DNA of 64,000 nucleotides from Heyndrickxia coagulans 36D1 (GCF_000169195.2 NC_016023.1:1116001-1180000), one strand, 5' to 3'; counted from the stretch's first letter, positions 7,507-15,683 are shown. Notes: generated from the letters alone by a model not told the origin. Numbers and translations: made by a program.

Positions 7507-9737
7507 CTTTGGCACCACTCGCATTCTTCCACTTCATTGGAGGTCGAGCGCACATAATAGGTCGTTTTCAAGCCGGACTTCCAAGCTTGCAGATGGAGAT
7601 CAAGCAACACTTGCGCGCGGATATTGTACGGCACATAAAAATTGAAAGAGATGCTCTGGTCAATATGTTTTTGCCTTGCCGCATTCTGCCGGACGGACCA
7701 TCTTTGGTCAAGTTTATAAGCCGAACGGCGGTAAATGTTGTACGTCCGGTGGTCTAAATCAGGCGCTGTAACCGGAAATCTGTAATCCTTTTTTTCTTCC
7801 ATATAATAAGGCTGGAAAACCGGGTCAATGCTTGCTGTCGAGCCGGCAATAATCGAAGTGGTCGCATTCGGTGCAACCGCCATTAAATATCCGTTCCGCA
7901 AGCCGTATTTTTTCACTTCTTCAGCAAGCGCCAACCAGCGTTCACTTGTGTAGCCTTTACCGGTAAAATAAGCGCCGGTGCTCCACTTGCTGCCTGGAAA
8001 TGCCGGATAGCTGCCTTTTTCCCTGGCTAATTCCATGCTGCTTTTAATCGCATAGTAGGCAATGTTTTCGTACAGTTTATCCGCATATTCGACGGCTGCT
8101 TCCGTTTCCCATTCAATTCCCTCAAGTGCCAGCAAATGATGCCAGCCAAATGTGCCAAGCCCGACCGCACGGTACTTTTTGTTCGTGATTTGCACTTGTT
8201 TAATGGGCAACGTATTGACATCAATCACATGATCGAGCATGCGGACCTGGATGCGGATAAGCCGTTCGAGCACCCCGTCCGGGACAGCTTTCCCAAGATT
8301 GATGGAACTCAAGTTACAGACGACATAATCCCCGGAACGGTATTTCTTTACGATCACATTTTCTTCTTTGATCCATTCTTCAATCAGCTCAGTCGGGGAC
8401 TGGTTCTGGGCAATTTCCGTGCATAAATTGGAGCAGTAAATGATCCCTTTGTGGCTGTTCGGGTTTTGCCGGTTCACTTCATCGCGGTAAAACATAAACG
8501 GCGCTCCTGTTTCAAGTTGCGATCTCATGATGCGCTTCATAATCTCGATCGCCGGAACTTTCCTTTTCGAACGGAGATCGGCATGGATGCACGCCTCATA
8601 TTTTTCACGCCAGCTCCCTTTTCCCTTCTCTTCATCGTAAAAATCTTCAAGAGCAAACCCCATGACTTCTTTTACTTCATGCGGATCAAAAACATACCAG
8701 TCCCCGCGCTTTTCCACCTGTTCCATAAAATAATCTGGGATGCACACGCCTGTATAAATATCGCGGGCACGGAGCCGGTCATCGCCGTTATTTAACTTCA
8801 AATCGAGAAAATCTTCAATGTCGCGGTGCCACACATCGAGGTAGACGGTAATGGCGCCTTTTCTTGTCCCGAGCTGGTCAACGCTCACTGCCGTGTTGTT
8901 CAGTTGTTTGATCCACGGCACCACACCACTCGACATGCCCGGGAAACCTTTAATCGCGCTTCCCCGTCCACGGATTTTTCCCATATACACACCGATCCCG
9001 CCGCCGTTTTTCGAAAGCTGGGCGATGTCGGTGTTACTGTCATAGATTGATTGCAGGCTGTCCGCCACTGTATCAATGAAACAACTCGAGAGCTGGCCAT
9101 GCGTTTTGCCCGCATTCGCGAGCGTCGGTGTTGCGACCGTCATGTACAGATTGCTGAGTGCCCAGTACGCTTCCTTCACATGTTCCATCCGGGTTTCCTG
9201 CTGTTCATCCTGCATCAGGTACATCGCAATCACCATCCAGCGCTCTTGCGGCAGTTCATAGACATGCTTTTCAAAATCACTTGCCAGATAACGGGTTACG
9301 AGCGTATAGAGGCCGGGATACGTAAAAAGCAAATCCTTCTCCGGGTCGATTAGGCGGCCGAGCGTTTCTATTTCCTGCTTTGTATATTTGTCAAGCAGTT
9401 TTGGAGAATAAATGCCTTTTTCTACCAGCTGCCTGATCAAATCATAGAAAGACCCGTACTTGAGGGTTGGATCATAATGCCGGTTTTTGGCGGCTTCGGC
9501 ATAAAGCTTATGTAAGTAAATTCTCGCTGCAAAGAATGTCCAGGCCGCACCTGCTTCATCGATATTTTCAAGGGCATGTTTAATAAGTAGATCTGTTTTT
9601 TCCACCAAAGAGGCATCCTGGTCCCATAACTTTAAAATCTTTTCCTTATAAGCGCCGGTTTCAATCTCCAGGCCTGCAGACATTTGATCAATGAGCTGCA
9701 AAATCATTTCTTTTGATTCCAGTTGAATAGATATCAC
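7503..9737 (-). CDS. nrdE: Ribonucleotide reductase class Ib, alpha subunit NrdE
   Basis: Catalytic subunit that reduces ribonucleoside diphosphates, about 744 residues. The three active-site cysteines are visible in GQLSSCF, SNLCTEI (thiyl radical Cys, with Asn and Glu around it) and VVCNLSS. The C-terminal redox pair is CEWCQS, a CxxC tail that is re-reduced by a glutaredoxin or thioredoxin. The glycine-rich PNATTSIIAGSTASI segment is typical. The GTG at 9737 is chosen because GGGAGGAG lies just upstream; the extension to 9764 would run into the terminator region. First gene of nrdE-nrdI-nrdF. Confidence 0.93.
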   Translation of the reverse strand: MISIQLESKEMILQLIDQMSAGLEIETGAYKEKILKLWDQDASLVEKTDLLIKHALENIDEAGAAWTFFAARIYLHKLYAEAAKNRHYDPTLKYGSFYDLIRQLVEKGIYSPKLLDKYTKQEIETLGRLIDPEKDLLFTYPGLYTLVTRYLASDFEKHVYELPQERWMVIAMYLMQDEQQETRMEHVKEAYWALSNLYMTVATPTLANAGKTHGQLSSCFIDTVADSLQSIYDSNTDIAQLSKNGGGIGVYMGKIRGRGSAIKGFPGMSSGVVPWIKQLNNTAVSVDQLGTRKGAITVYLDVWHRDIEDFLDLKLNNGDDRLRARDIYTGVCIPDYFMEQVEKRGDWYVFDPHEVKEVMGFALEDFYDEEKGKGSWREKYEACIHADLRSKRKVPAIEIMKRIMRSQLETGAPFMFYRDEVNRQNPNSHKGIIYCSNLCTEIAQNQSPTELIEEWIKEENVIVKKYRSGDYVVCNLSSINLGKAVPDGVLERLIRIQVRMLDHVIDVNTLPIKQVQITNKKYRAVGLGTFGWHHLLALEGIEWETEAAVEYADKLYENIAYYAIKSSMELAREKGSYPAFPGSKWSTGAYFTGKGYTSERWLALAEEVKKYGLRNGYLMAVAPNATTSIIAGSTASIDPVFQPYYMEEKKDYRFPVTAPDLDHRTYNIYRRSAYKLDQRWSVRQNAARQKHIDQSISFNFYVPYNIRAQVLLDLHLQAWKSGLKTTYYVRSTSNEVEECEWCQS

Positions 9738-9762
9738 GTTTTCTCCTCCCTTTTTTGAACGC

Positions 9763-9794
9763 AAAAAAACCGTTCATTTCAGGGGGATGAACGG
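9763..9794 (-). terminator. Riboswitch-controlled intrinsic terminator before nrdE
   Basis: CCGTTCAT (9787-9794 complement) pairs with ATGAACGG across a 9-nt loop on the minus strand, directly followed by seven T. It ends 26 nt before the nrdE start codon and about 80 nt after the cobalamin riboswitch. This is the expected expression platform for ligand-induced termination. Confidence 0.8.
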
Positions 9795-9872
9795 CAAAAA
9801 CGGCAGAAAAACAGCATCCGTGATCATCTGTTTTACCGTTTCCCGTTCCCGCACCCCGAAGAATAGAAACTT

Positions 9873-10049
9873 CAAGTATTGGCAGGTCTCCTGGCTTGTG
9901 TTTCATTCTAATGAAGCCCTTCCCATACCGCCGCCAAAAAAAGCAGCCGGTACAGTGGTTTGCTCTTTCGTCCACACTGACAGTTGCGGGGGCAGCTCCG
10001 GTTTCCCACCGGATTCCCTTTTCAGGCATCTCAAAGCCACCAATACTCG
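9873..10049 (-). promoter_or_regulatory. Cobalamin (B12) riboswitch upstream of nrdEIF
   Basis: On the minus strand the order of elements is P1 5' arm GTATTGG, a GGTGGCTTTGAGATGCCTG segment, then AAAAGGGAA, CCGGTGGGAAACCGG, GCTGCCCCCGCAACTG, GGGAAGG, the B12 box AGCCAGGAGACCTGCC, and the P1 3' arm CCAATAC. These are the hallmark conserved blocks of the adenosylcobalamin riboswitch. With the terminator downstream it should switch off the B12-independent reductase when cobalamin is present. The same logic is known for class I reductase operons in bacteria that also own a B12-dependent class II enzyme. Confidence 0.93.
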
Positions 10050-10403
10050 CATACTATATTTAGTATTTTTTTGTTTTAGAATTTCTATATGTTGTTATCC
10101 TACCATATTCGACAAAAGATATCAATCCTCAGTTACGTTGAATATGTTTCAAGTTTGTCCGTAAAAAGATGCCGAATACGGAGCAGCCTTCTTCGCCTTT
10201 TTCCTTAAGGAATGGATTTTCACAGTCCGTTATCCATTTTAGACGATTGAGGGAGCAGGTACAATACATCGGTTTGACTTTACCCATTAAATTTCTCCCC
10301 CACACATGACATTGCAAAAAACCAGAAGCACAATGGCAAAAATTTTAAGCGTTTCCTTCTCATAGGGGCGCTCTTCGTAAAGCACTGGTGAAAATGTGGG
10401 CTG
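10050..10403. other. Intergenic stretch without recognisable gene
   Basis: AT-rich leader sequence upstream of the riboswitch (10050-10130), which should hold the nrd promoter, though no clear -35/-10 pair was found. The rest carries nothing recognisable. A 62-codon open frame around 10129-10317 on the minus strand has no ribosome site or family features and was not called. Confidence 0.4.
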
Positions 10404-11044
10404 CTGCCTTCACATAGAACCCGGCTACGTTAAGGGAGCATGGAAAAACGAAGGTCTTTCTTCACATAGAGCCCGGCTATGTTAAGAAAGCGTGGAAAAA
10501 TGAAGGGCTTTCTTAACATAGAGCCCATCTACGTTAAGGAAGAACGGAAAAATGAAGATCTTCCTTCACATAGGGCGCGGCTATGTTAAGGAAGCTTGAA
10601 AAAACGGAGGTCTTCCTTTACATAGAGGGCGGCTACGTTAAGGAAACACGGAAAATTGACGGCCTTCCTTTACATAGAGTGCGGCTACGTTAAGAAAGCT
10701 TGAAAAAATGACGGCCTTCCTTCACATAGAGCCCGGCTACGTTAAGAAAGCTTGCAAAATTGACGGCCTTCCTTCACATAGAACCCGGCTATGTTAAGGA
10801 AGCTTGCAAAATTGACGGCCTTCCTTCACGTAGAACCGGCTACGTTAAGAAAGCATGCAAAAACGACGGCCTTCCTTCACATAGAACCCGGCTACGTTAA
10901 GAAAGCATGCAAAAACGACGGCCTTCCTTCACATAGAGCCCAGCTACGTTAAGGAAGCACGAAATAACGAAGATCTTCCTGTTAAGGAAGCTTGAAAAAA
11001 ACGGAGGCCTTCCTTCACATAGAACCTGTCTACGTTATAGAGGC
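10404..11044 (-). repeat. 52-bp palindromic repeat array A (13 units)
   Basis: Thirteen units with a 52-bp period. Each is a 36-bp palindrome (arms near CTTCCTTCACATAG and CTACGTTAAGAAAG around a 7-nt GC-rich loop) plus a 16-bp spacer such as TTGCAAAATTGACGGC. Arms vary by compensating or single changes. One unit (about 10975) has lost its centre and one lacks a base. The spacers are similar to each other, unlike CRISPR spacers. Read on the minus strand, both palindrome and spacer match array C at 57119. Confidence 0.85.
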
Positions 11045-11159
11045 AATCCCGATTAGCCCGTTATTCCCGCCCCTTTCAAGCAGCAGTTGCAAAAATGAAA
11101 AAGTTGATCCAACAACCGCGACCTTTCTGGGCTGATTCGTATACGTCTTTCAGGTTGCA

Positions 11160-11199
11160 AAAAAAGAAAAGGTTGGGACCAACAACTGGCCTCAACCTT
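11160..11199 (-). terminator. Intrinsic terminator after copZ
   Basis: On the minus strand AAGGTTG (complement of 11193-11199) pairs with CAACCTT (complement of 11169-11175), followed by TTCTTTTTTT. It lies 9 bp beyond the copZ stop codon and closes the metal-ATPase/copZ unit. Confidence 0.7.
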
Positions 11200-11207
11200 A
11201 TCCTTTT

Positions 11208-11429
11208 TTAATTCGTCTTCACTGCTTGAACTTGATAGCCTGTTTTTTCAACGATTTCTTTCAATTCATCTGCCGAAACCTTTGCCTCGTCAAAATCCAC
11301 TTTTGCTTTGCTGGCGTTGAAAAGTACTTTCACATTTTCCACACCTTCCACTTTGTCCAGCGCGCCTTCTATTTTTTTCATACAAGACGGACAGGTTAAC
11401 GTTTCTAATTGCATCACGGCTTTTTTCAT
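11208..11429 (-). CDS. copZ: Heavy-metal-associated domain chaperone, CopZ-like
   Basis: A 73-residue single HMA domain with the metal-binding motif TCPSC (Cys13 and Cys16) and the beta-alpha-beta-beta-alpha-beta pattern of Atx1/CopZ. Such proteins carry Cu(I), sometimes other soft metals, to P1B ATPases in the cytoplasm. The first residue of the usual MxCxxC box is replaced by Leu-Thr. It lies 21 bp behind the ATPase gene on the same strand and shares its terminator, so it is the likely chaperone partner of that pump. Confidence 0.8.
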   Translation of the reverse strand: MKKAVMQLETLTCPSCMKKIEGALDKVEGVENVKVLFNASKAKVDFDEAKVSADELKEIVEKTGYQVQAVKTN

Positions 11430-11450
11430 TCCGTTTCCCTCCTTTTGTTT

Positions 11451-13394
11451 TTATTTTACATGCCGCACTGGTTTCCGTAATTGATCTCCATCAAGTTGGC
11501 CGATTTTGCTGATCTTGAACTTCTGCCGTCCGCCCTTTGGTGCAAATCCGATCAACCGCATTGCATTTAGAATAACAGCTAAAACGCTTCCTTCATGGAC
11601 AAACATCCCGGCTGCAAGGTCTACTTGTCCCCGAAGAACACCAACAAGCAAAAATACGACGACCGAAAGTGCAATTGCTATATTCTGTTTCATATTCCGC
11701 ATCGTTTTTTTCGACAGGGCAAAGGCATGGGCATATTGGGAAAGCTTGTCTGCCATCAAAACGATATCAGCCGTTTCGATAGAGATATCCGTTCCGCCTT
11801 TCCCCATGGCAAGCCCGATATCTGCCGTTGCAATCGCAGGGGCATCATTCATGCCGTCTCCTGCCATCGCCACAACAGCTCCTTCCTCTTTCAGTTTCTT
11901 CACATAGTCCACTTTTTCATCCGGAAGCAGCTCTGCATGAAAGGCATCAATACCCAATTGGTTGGCGACGGCTCGGGCGGTATGGCGGTTATCGCCTGTT
12001 AACATGACGATCCTTTTGATCCCGGCAGCGCGCATGTCCTCCAAGGCAGCCCGGGCATCTTCACGGATTTGGTCGGCGATGGACAGAATGGCTTCCAACT
12101 TTCCATTGACCGCAATAAAAATAGCAGTATTCCCCATTTTTTCACGATCGGTTGCGTAACTGCCCGCTGATGGAGAAATGGTGATGCCTTGTGCTTCCAT
12201 CAATTTGCGGTTCCCCACAGTAATGGCTATGCCATCAATGGTTGCCGTCATGCCTTTCCCTTTTATCGCTTCACCTTCCTGCAAGTGATACCGGTTAAAC
12301 GGGATGCCCCTTGCTTCTGCTTCTTTCACAATCGTTTGGCCGAGCGGGTGTTCAGAAACGGTTTCCGCCTTGGCCACAAGCCCGAGCACTTCCTCTTCGC
12401 GCCTTGTGCCAAGCAGGTGCAAATCCGTGACTTCCGACTTCCCTTTTGTCAGCGTGCCGGTTTTATCAAATACGAGCGTATCCACTTTTGACAGTTTTTC
12501 CATCACATCCCCGCCTTTGATCAGCGCACCGTGTTTCGCGCCGTTTCCAATTCCCGCTACGTTTGACACGGGAGCGCCAATCACGAGCGCACCTGGGCAG
12601 GCAATGACCAGGAAGGTAATCGCTTTGTGAAAATCACGGGTAAAAACAAACACGGCGAGTGCAAGGATGACAATCGCCGGTGTGTAATAGTTTGCAAACC
12701 GGTCGAGGAAACGTTCGGTTTTCGATTTTGCATCCTGTGCTTCTTCCACCAGTTCAATCATCTTTGCAAAGGTTGTGTCATTCCCGATCTTTTCAGCGAT
12801 CATTTCGATATAGCCGGTATCTAAAATCGAGCCGCTAAAAACAGGATCGTTTTCTTTTTTCATGACGGGTGCCGGTTCCCCGGTAACCGCTGATTCATCC
12901 ACGAATGCCCGGCCGTTTGTAATGATCCCGTCAACCGGAATTTTGCCGCCCGGGAGGACAACCAGCTTGTTCCCTGCCCGGACGCGATCTGCGGCCGTTT
13001 TTTTTCGGGTTCCGTCTTCTTGAAGCAAGATCGCTTCCTGCGGGGCCATATCTGCCAATTGCTTTAAAGACGAACGGGTTTTCTTTAATGTCCTGGCTTC
13101 TAAATAATCGCCAAACAAAAACAGAAAAGTGACAGCTGCGGATTCCATATATTCGTGGATTAGCAAGGCACCTGCAACCGCCACCGTAACGAGCAACTCA
13201 ATACTGAACGTTTTCATCCTCGCCGCTTGCCAGGCTTTGATGGCGATGGGAAGGACAGCAGCAACGGTTGCCGCCATCAAAAAACCGTCCCTCCAGGCGT
13301 AAAAGCCCATCCATTTCATCCATAAACCAAGAACGATTAAAATGCCGGCGATCCATGCCAGATGATGCTTATGTTGATGGATTTGTTCTAACAT
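11451..13394 (-). CDS. P1B-type heavy metal ATPase with CPG motif
   Basis: Metal-transporting P-type ATPase of 647 residues. It has no N-terminal HMA domain; the N-terminus is instead EQIHQHKHH. Visible motifs are TGEP at 171-174, CPG at 266-268 in the membrane (CPC or SPC in most relatives), the phosphorylated DKTGT at 310, the HP motif near 349, GDGMNDAP in the P domain and HEGS in the last helix. CPG is unusual for a Cu pump, and HEGS recalls Zn/Cd/Co-type (P1B-2/P1B-4) pumps; the adjacent copZ points to copper. The metal is therefore uncertain. GGGGGAG precedes the ATG, and an FNR-type operator lies upstream. Confidence 0.85.
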   Translation of the reverse strand: MLEQIHQHKHHLAWIAGILIVLGLWMKWMGFYAWRDGFLMAATVAAVLPIAIKAWQAARMKTFSIELLVTVAVAGALLIHEYMESAAVTFLFLFGDYLEARTLKKTRSSLKQLADMAPQEAILLQEDGTRKKTAADRVRAGNKLVVLPGGKIPVDGIITNGRAFVDESAVTGEPAPVMKKENDPVFSGSILDTGYIEMIAEKIGNDTTFAKMIELVEEAQDAKSKTERFLDRFANYYTPAIVILALAVFVFTRDFHKAITFLVIACPGALVIGAPVSNVAGIGNGAKHGALIKGGDVMEKLSKVDTLVFDKTGTLTKGKSEVTDLHLLGTRREEEVLGLVAKAETVSEHPLGQTIVKEAEARGIPFNRYHLQEGEAIKGKGMTATIDGIAITVGNRKLMEAQGITISPSAGSYATDREKMGNTAIFIAVNGKLEAILSIADQIREDARAALEDMRAAGIKRIVMLTGDNRHTARAVANQLGIDAFHAELLPDEKVDYVKKLKEEGAVVAMAGDGMNDAPAIATADIGLAMGKGGTDISIETADIVLMADKLSQYAHAFALSKKTMRNMKQNIAIALSVVVFLLVGVLRGQVDLAAGMFVHEGSVLAVILNAMRLIGFAPKGGRQKFKISKIGQLDGDQLRKPVRHVK

Positions 13395-13423
13395 TGGAAC
13401 TCCCCCTCACCTGTTATACGATT

Positions 13424-13429
13424 ATTTTA
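13424..13429 (-). promoter_or_regulatory. Candidate -10 element of the metal ATPase gene
   Basis: TAAAAT on the minus strand. If it is the -10 hexamer, the start of transcription falls near 13417, and the centre of the FNR-type box upstream is then at -41.5, the standard spacing for class II activation. No separate -35 match is needed in that arrangement. Confidence 0.45.
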
Positions 13430-13451
13430 AAAGAGCCCCTTGCTTTCATCA

Positions 13452-13465
13452 TTGACCCTTGTCAA
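13452..13465 (-). promoter_or_regulatory. FNR/FLP-type operator
   Basis: Perfect 5-4-5 palindrome TTGAC-N4-GTCAA upstream of the P1B ATPase gene. The FNR consensus is TTGAT-N4-ATCAA. The Crp/Fnr protein encoded just upstream carries the E-x-x-S-R recognition helix that reads TTGA half-sites, so it is the probable ligand of this site. Confidence 0.65.
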
Positions 13466-13536
13466 GATTTTTTAATTTAAAAATACACCGCAGGACGGGT
13501 CCATTGAAAAAATGCGCAGGCAAAATTTTGCACACA

Positions 13537-13579
13537 CAAAAAGCGGCGGGTCACCATTATTAGTGGTTTCCCGCCGCTT
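13537..13579 (-). terminator. Intrinsic terminator of the Crp/Fnr regulator gene
   Basis: AAGCGGCGGG (13541-13550) pairs with CCCGCCGCTT (13570-13579); the loop itself can form a small inner stem. On the minus strand it is followed by TTTTTGTG. It lies just after the regulator stop codon and upstream of the ATPase promoter, separating the two units. Confidence 0.75.
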
Positions 13580-13601
13580 GTTTATTTTTTTCAGCACTTT
13601 T

Positions 13602-14354
13602 TCAGTGGTGGCCGCCGGCTGACGTTGCCTCATCTGCATACAATAACAGCTCGTCCAAGTCAGGAATTTTGATTTTCTTATTTGGCAACTGCTCTATTAA
13701 TCCCTGTTTTTCCAGATTTGTAAACTTTCGGCTGATGGTTTCGGGGGTTGTTCCAAGATAAGAAGCCAAATCTTTTTTAGACATTGGCAAGGCAATCACT
13801 GTATCATTCGTGCCGCTTTGTTCCACACAACTGGCTAAAAAGGAGATGATTCTGGATTCCACATTTTCGACCGCTACCCGGGCCGTTTGTTTTTCCGATT
13901 CTTCCAAACGCTTTGTGATTTCCGTTAAGATTTTTAAAGCGATTTGGGGATATGCCAGCAAATAGGCTTGAAGGTCCTTCTGTTTCATCCTGCAGATAGT
14001 CGAATCCTGCAGGGCCTCTGCGTAATTCTCATGAATTTCCCCCGGTTGAAAAACAGCCAGCTCGCCGGTAAAATCACCCGGATTTAATATGCGGACAAGC
14101 TGCTCCTTTCCCGAATCTGCCAACCGGTAAATTCTCACTTTTCCGGTATGGATAATATACAGCGTATCATCTCTTTCCCCTGCCCGGAAAAGTATTTCCC
14201 CCTTTTGTAATGCCAGCGTTTCAACAGACGCCCCGATTTTCGCCATCTGTTCTTCTTCCAGATGGTTGAAAATAGGCACGAGCCGTATGCATCCCGCATG
14301 GCTTTTACAACCATGCCCGGGATGGGAACCATGGATATGATGATGGCACTCCAT
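13602..14354 (-). CDS. Crp/Fnr-family regulator with Cys/His-rich N-terminus
   Basis: Transcription factor of 250 residues: a cyclic-nucleotide-binding-like barrel (about 30-145), a dimer helix, and a winged HTH with recognition helix TPETISRKF. E205, S208 and R209 are the FNR-type contacts for TTGA half-sites. The first 22 residues hold C3, H4, H5, H6, H8, H11, H14, C16, H19 and C22, and the protein ends GGHH. FNR of Bacillus and FLP of lactobacilli use Cys clusters, but this His-rich set looks like a metal-binding tail. Together with the neighbouring metal ATPase and its TTGAC/GTCAA box this suggests metal- or redox-responsive control. GGGGG precedes the ATG. Confidence 0.8.
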   Translation of the reverse strand: MECHHHIHGSHPGHGCKSHAGCIRLVPIFNHLEEEQMAKIGASVETLALQKGEILFRAGERDDTLYIIHTGKVRIYRLADSGKEQLVRILNPGDFTGELAVFQPGEIHENYAEALQDSTICRMKQKDLQAYLLAYPQIALKILTEITKRLEESEKQTARVAVENVESRIISFLASCVEQSGTNDTVIALPMSKKDLASYLGTTPETISRKFTNLEKQGLIEQLPNKKIKIPDLDELLLYADEATSAGGHH

Positions 14355-14419
14355 GTGATGAGCCCCCTAAAAAAAATTTAGTTTTGCCCAAGCTCTTATG
14401 TCATATGATGATGGCTTAG

Positions 14420-14583
14420 CTTCTCATGCCATTTTACCCGGAAAACGCTTTACAGACAAGTGATCCCGGCCTCGGTATGGCGATTACGAAACAGCTCGTG
14501 GAACTTCACGGGGGCTCTATCAATGTAAAAAGCGAACCTGGCAAAGGCACTGCAGTACGCATTCTTTTGCCGATATTGCCGTG
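14420..14583 (+). pseudogene. Histidine kinase C-terminal remnant
   Basis: An open stretch ending at TGA 14583 reads as the end of a sensor kinase ATPase domain: a PFY F-box-like start, then GLGMAITKQLVELHGG (G2 box) and SEPGKGTAVRILLP. An in-frame stop at 14417 and the absence of the histidine, N and G1 boxes show it is a decayed fragment. No response regulator is near. It points to a deletion between the Crp/Fnr gene and the UvrC-like gene. Confidence 0.75.
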
Positions 14584-14597
14584 AAATATGCGGCAGT

Positions 14598-15683
14598 CTA
14601 CACCGTTTCAAGCTCCATTAACGAAACCTTTTCTTCCAGCGCAATACGCGCATTTTTAGTTGCCAGCTGCACCATTTCTTTTTTCTGCCCGCGTTTCGGC
14701 TGTACGATACGGGCGGAAACGCATATTTCGGCCGCTTCCTTCCCAACTGCTGCCGGAATGAGCATTTCCTTTGGCAACGTATTGCCACTCTCGCCATAAA
14801 AATGCTGTAAAAAGTCAAGAAATGCCCTTTTCGGTTCCTTACTTCCAATTGGTCTGAAAATAACCTCCCGCTCTATAATCCTGCCGTCCCGCATATAAAA
14901 AACGTGGACACACATGAACCCGTCTTGAACAGCAAAGCCGAATATATCCCGGCTTACAGGGTCGTTCAGCACGATATTTTGATCTTCCATGGTCACTTCA
15001 ATTTGCATGATTTGTTCCTTCAGTTGTTCCGCTTTTTCAAAATCAAGCTTTTTTGCTGCCTGCAGCATTTCTTTTTTCATGTCTTTTAAAACTGCTCGGT
15101 AACCGCCGTGGAAAAAATGGACAATTTTGCGGATTTGTTCCTTGTATTCTTCTTCACCCACTTCCCTTGCACAGGTGCCAATGCACAGTCCAAGCTGGTA
15201 ATACAGGCAGGGGCGGGTGCTTGATTCCGGACAACGCCTGAGCGGATAAAGCCTGTCCAGTACTTTTTTTGTCTCCGCTGCCGCCCGGGCATTCGGAAAC
15301 GGGCCGAAATATTTCCCTTTATCACGGCCTGCTTCGCGCGTTAAAATGAGCTGAGGGTGCCGTTCATCCGTAATTTTGATAAAGGGGTAGCTTTTATCAT
15401 CTTTTAGCATAATATTGTATTTCGGCCGGTACTGCTTAATCAGATTCATTTCCAGCACCAAAGCCTCCGTGTTGGTCGCTGTGACGATCCATTCCAGATC
15501 AAAAATCTCTCCGACAAGCTGGGTTGTTTTTTCATCATGGGAACCGGTAAAGTAAGAGCGTACCCGGTTTTTCAGCTTTTTTGCCTTTCCAACATAAATG
15601 ATTTCCCCTTCCCGGCTTTTCATCAAATAGCATCCCGGCTCTTCTGGCAAAAGGGAAAGCTTGTGCAGGATGACGGTGTTCAT
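14598..15683 (-). CDS. C-terminally truncated UvrC homologue
   Basis: A 361-residue protein matching the N-terminal part of excinuclease UvrC: the GIY-YIG nuclease domain (GCYLMKSREGEIIYVGKAKK), the Cys-containing linker (CPESSTRPCLYYQLGLCIGTC), a UVR domain (DFEKAEQLKEQI) and the beginning of the next domain. It stops at ARIALEEKVSLMELETV, where full UvrC (about 590 residues) continues into the RNase H-like 5' nuclease and HhH domains. It could make only the 3' incision, like E. coli Cho, or be a decaying paralogue. It overlaps the flavodoxin gene by 4 bp. A kinase remnant lies just past its stop, so the missing part may have been lost by deletion. Confidence 0.75.
   Translation of the reverse strand: MNTVILHKLSLLPEEPGCYLMKSREGEIIYVGKAKKLKNRVRSYFTGSHDEKTTQLVGEIFDLEWIVTATNTEALVLEMNLIKQYRPKYNIMLKDDKSYPFIKITDERHPQLILTREAGRDKGKYFGPFPNARAAAETKKVLDRLYPLRRCPESSTRPCLYYQLGLCIGTCAREVGEEEYKEQIRKIVHFFHGGYRAVLKDMKKEMLQAAKKLDFEKAEQLKEQIMQIEVTMEDQNIVLNDPVSRDIFGFAVQDGFMCVHVFYMRDGRIIEREVIFRPIGSKEPKRAFLDFLQHFYGESGNTLPKEMLIPAAVGKEAAEICVSARIVQPKRGQKKEMVQLATKNARIALEEKVSLMELETV

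Noticed and set aside
9688-10029. 113-codon frame overlapping the nrdE leader
   Set aside because: It is an accidental frame through the cobalamin riboswitch and terminator.
10404-11044. CRISPR array
   Set aside because: Period is regular, but the 36-bp repeats vary between units and the 16-bp spacers are similar to each other and far too short. No cas genes are in the window. The same applies to the arrays at 29820 and 57119.
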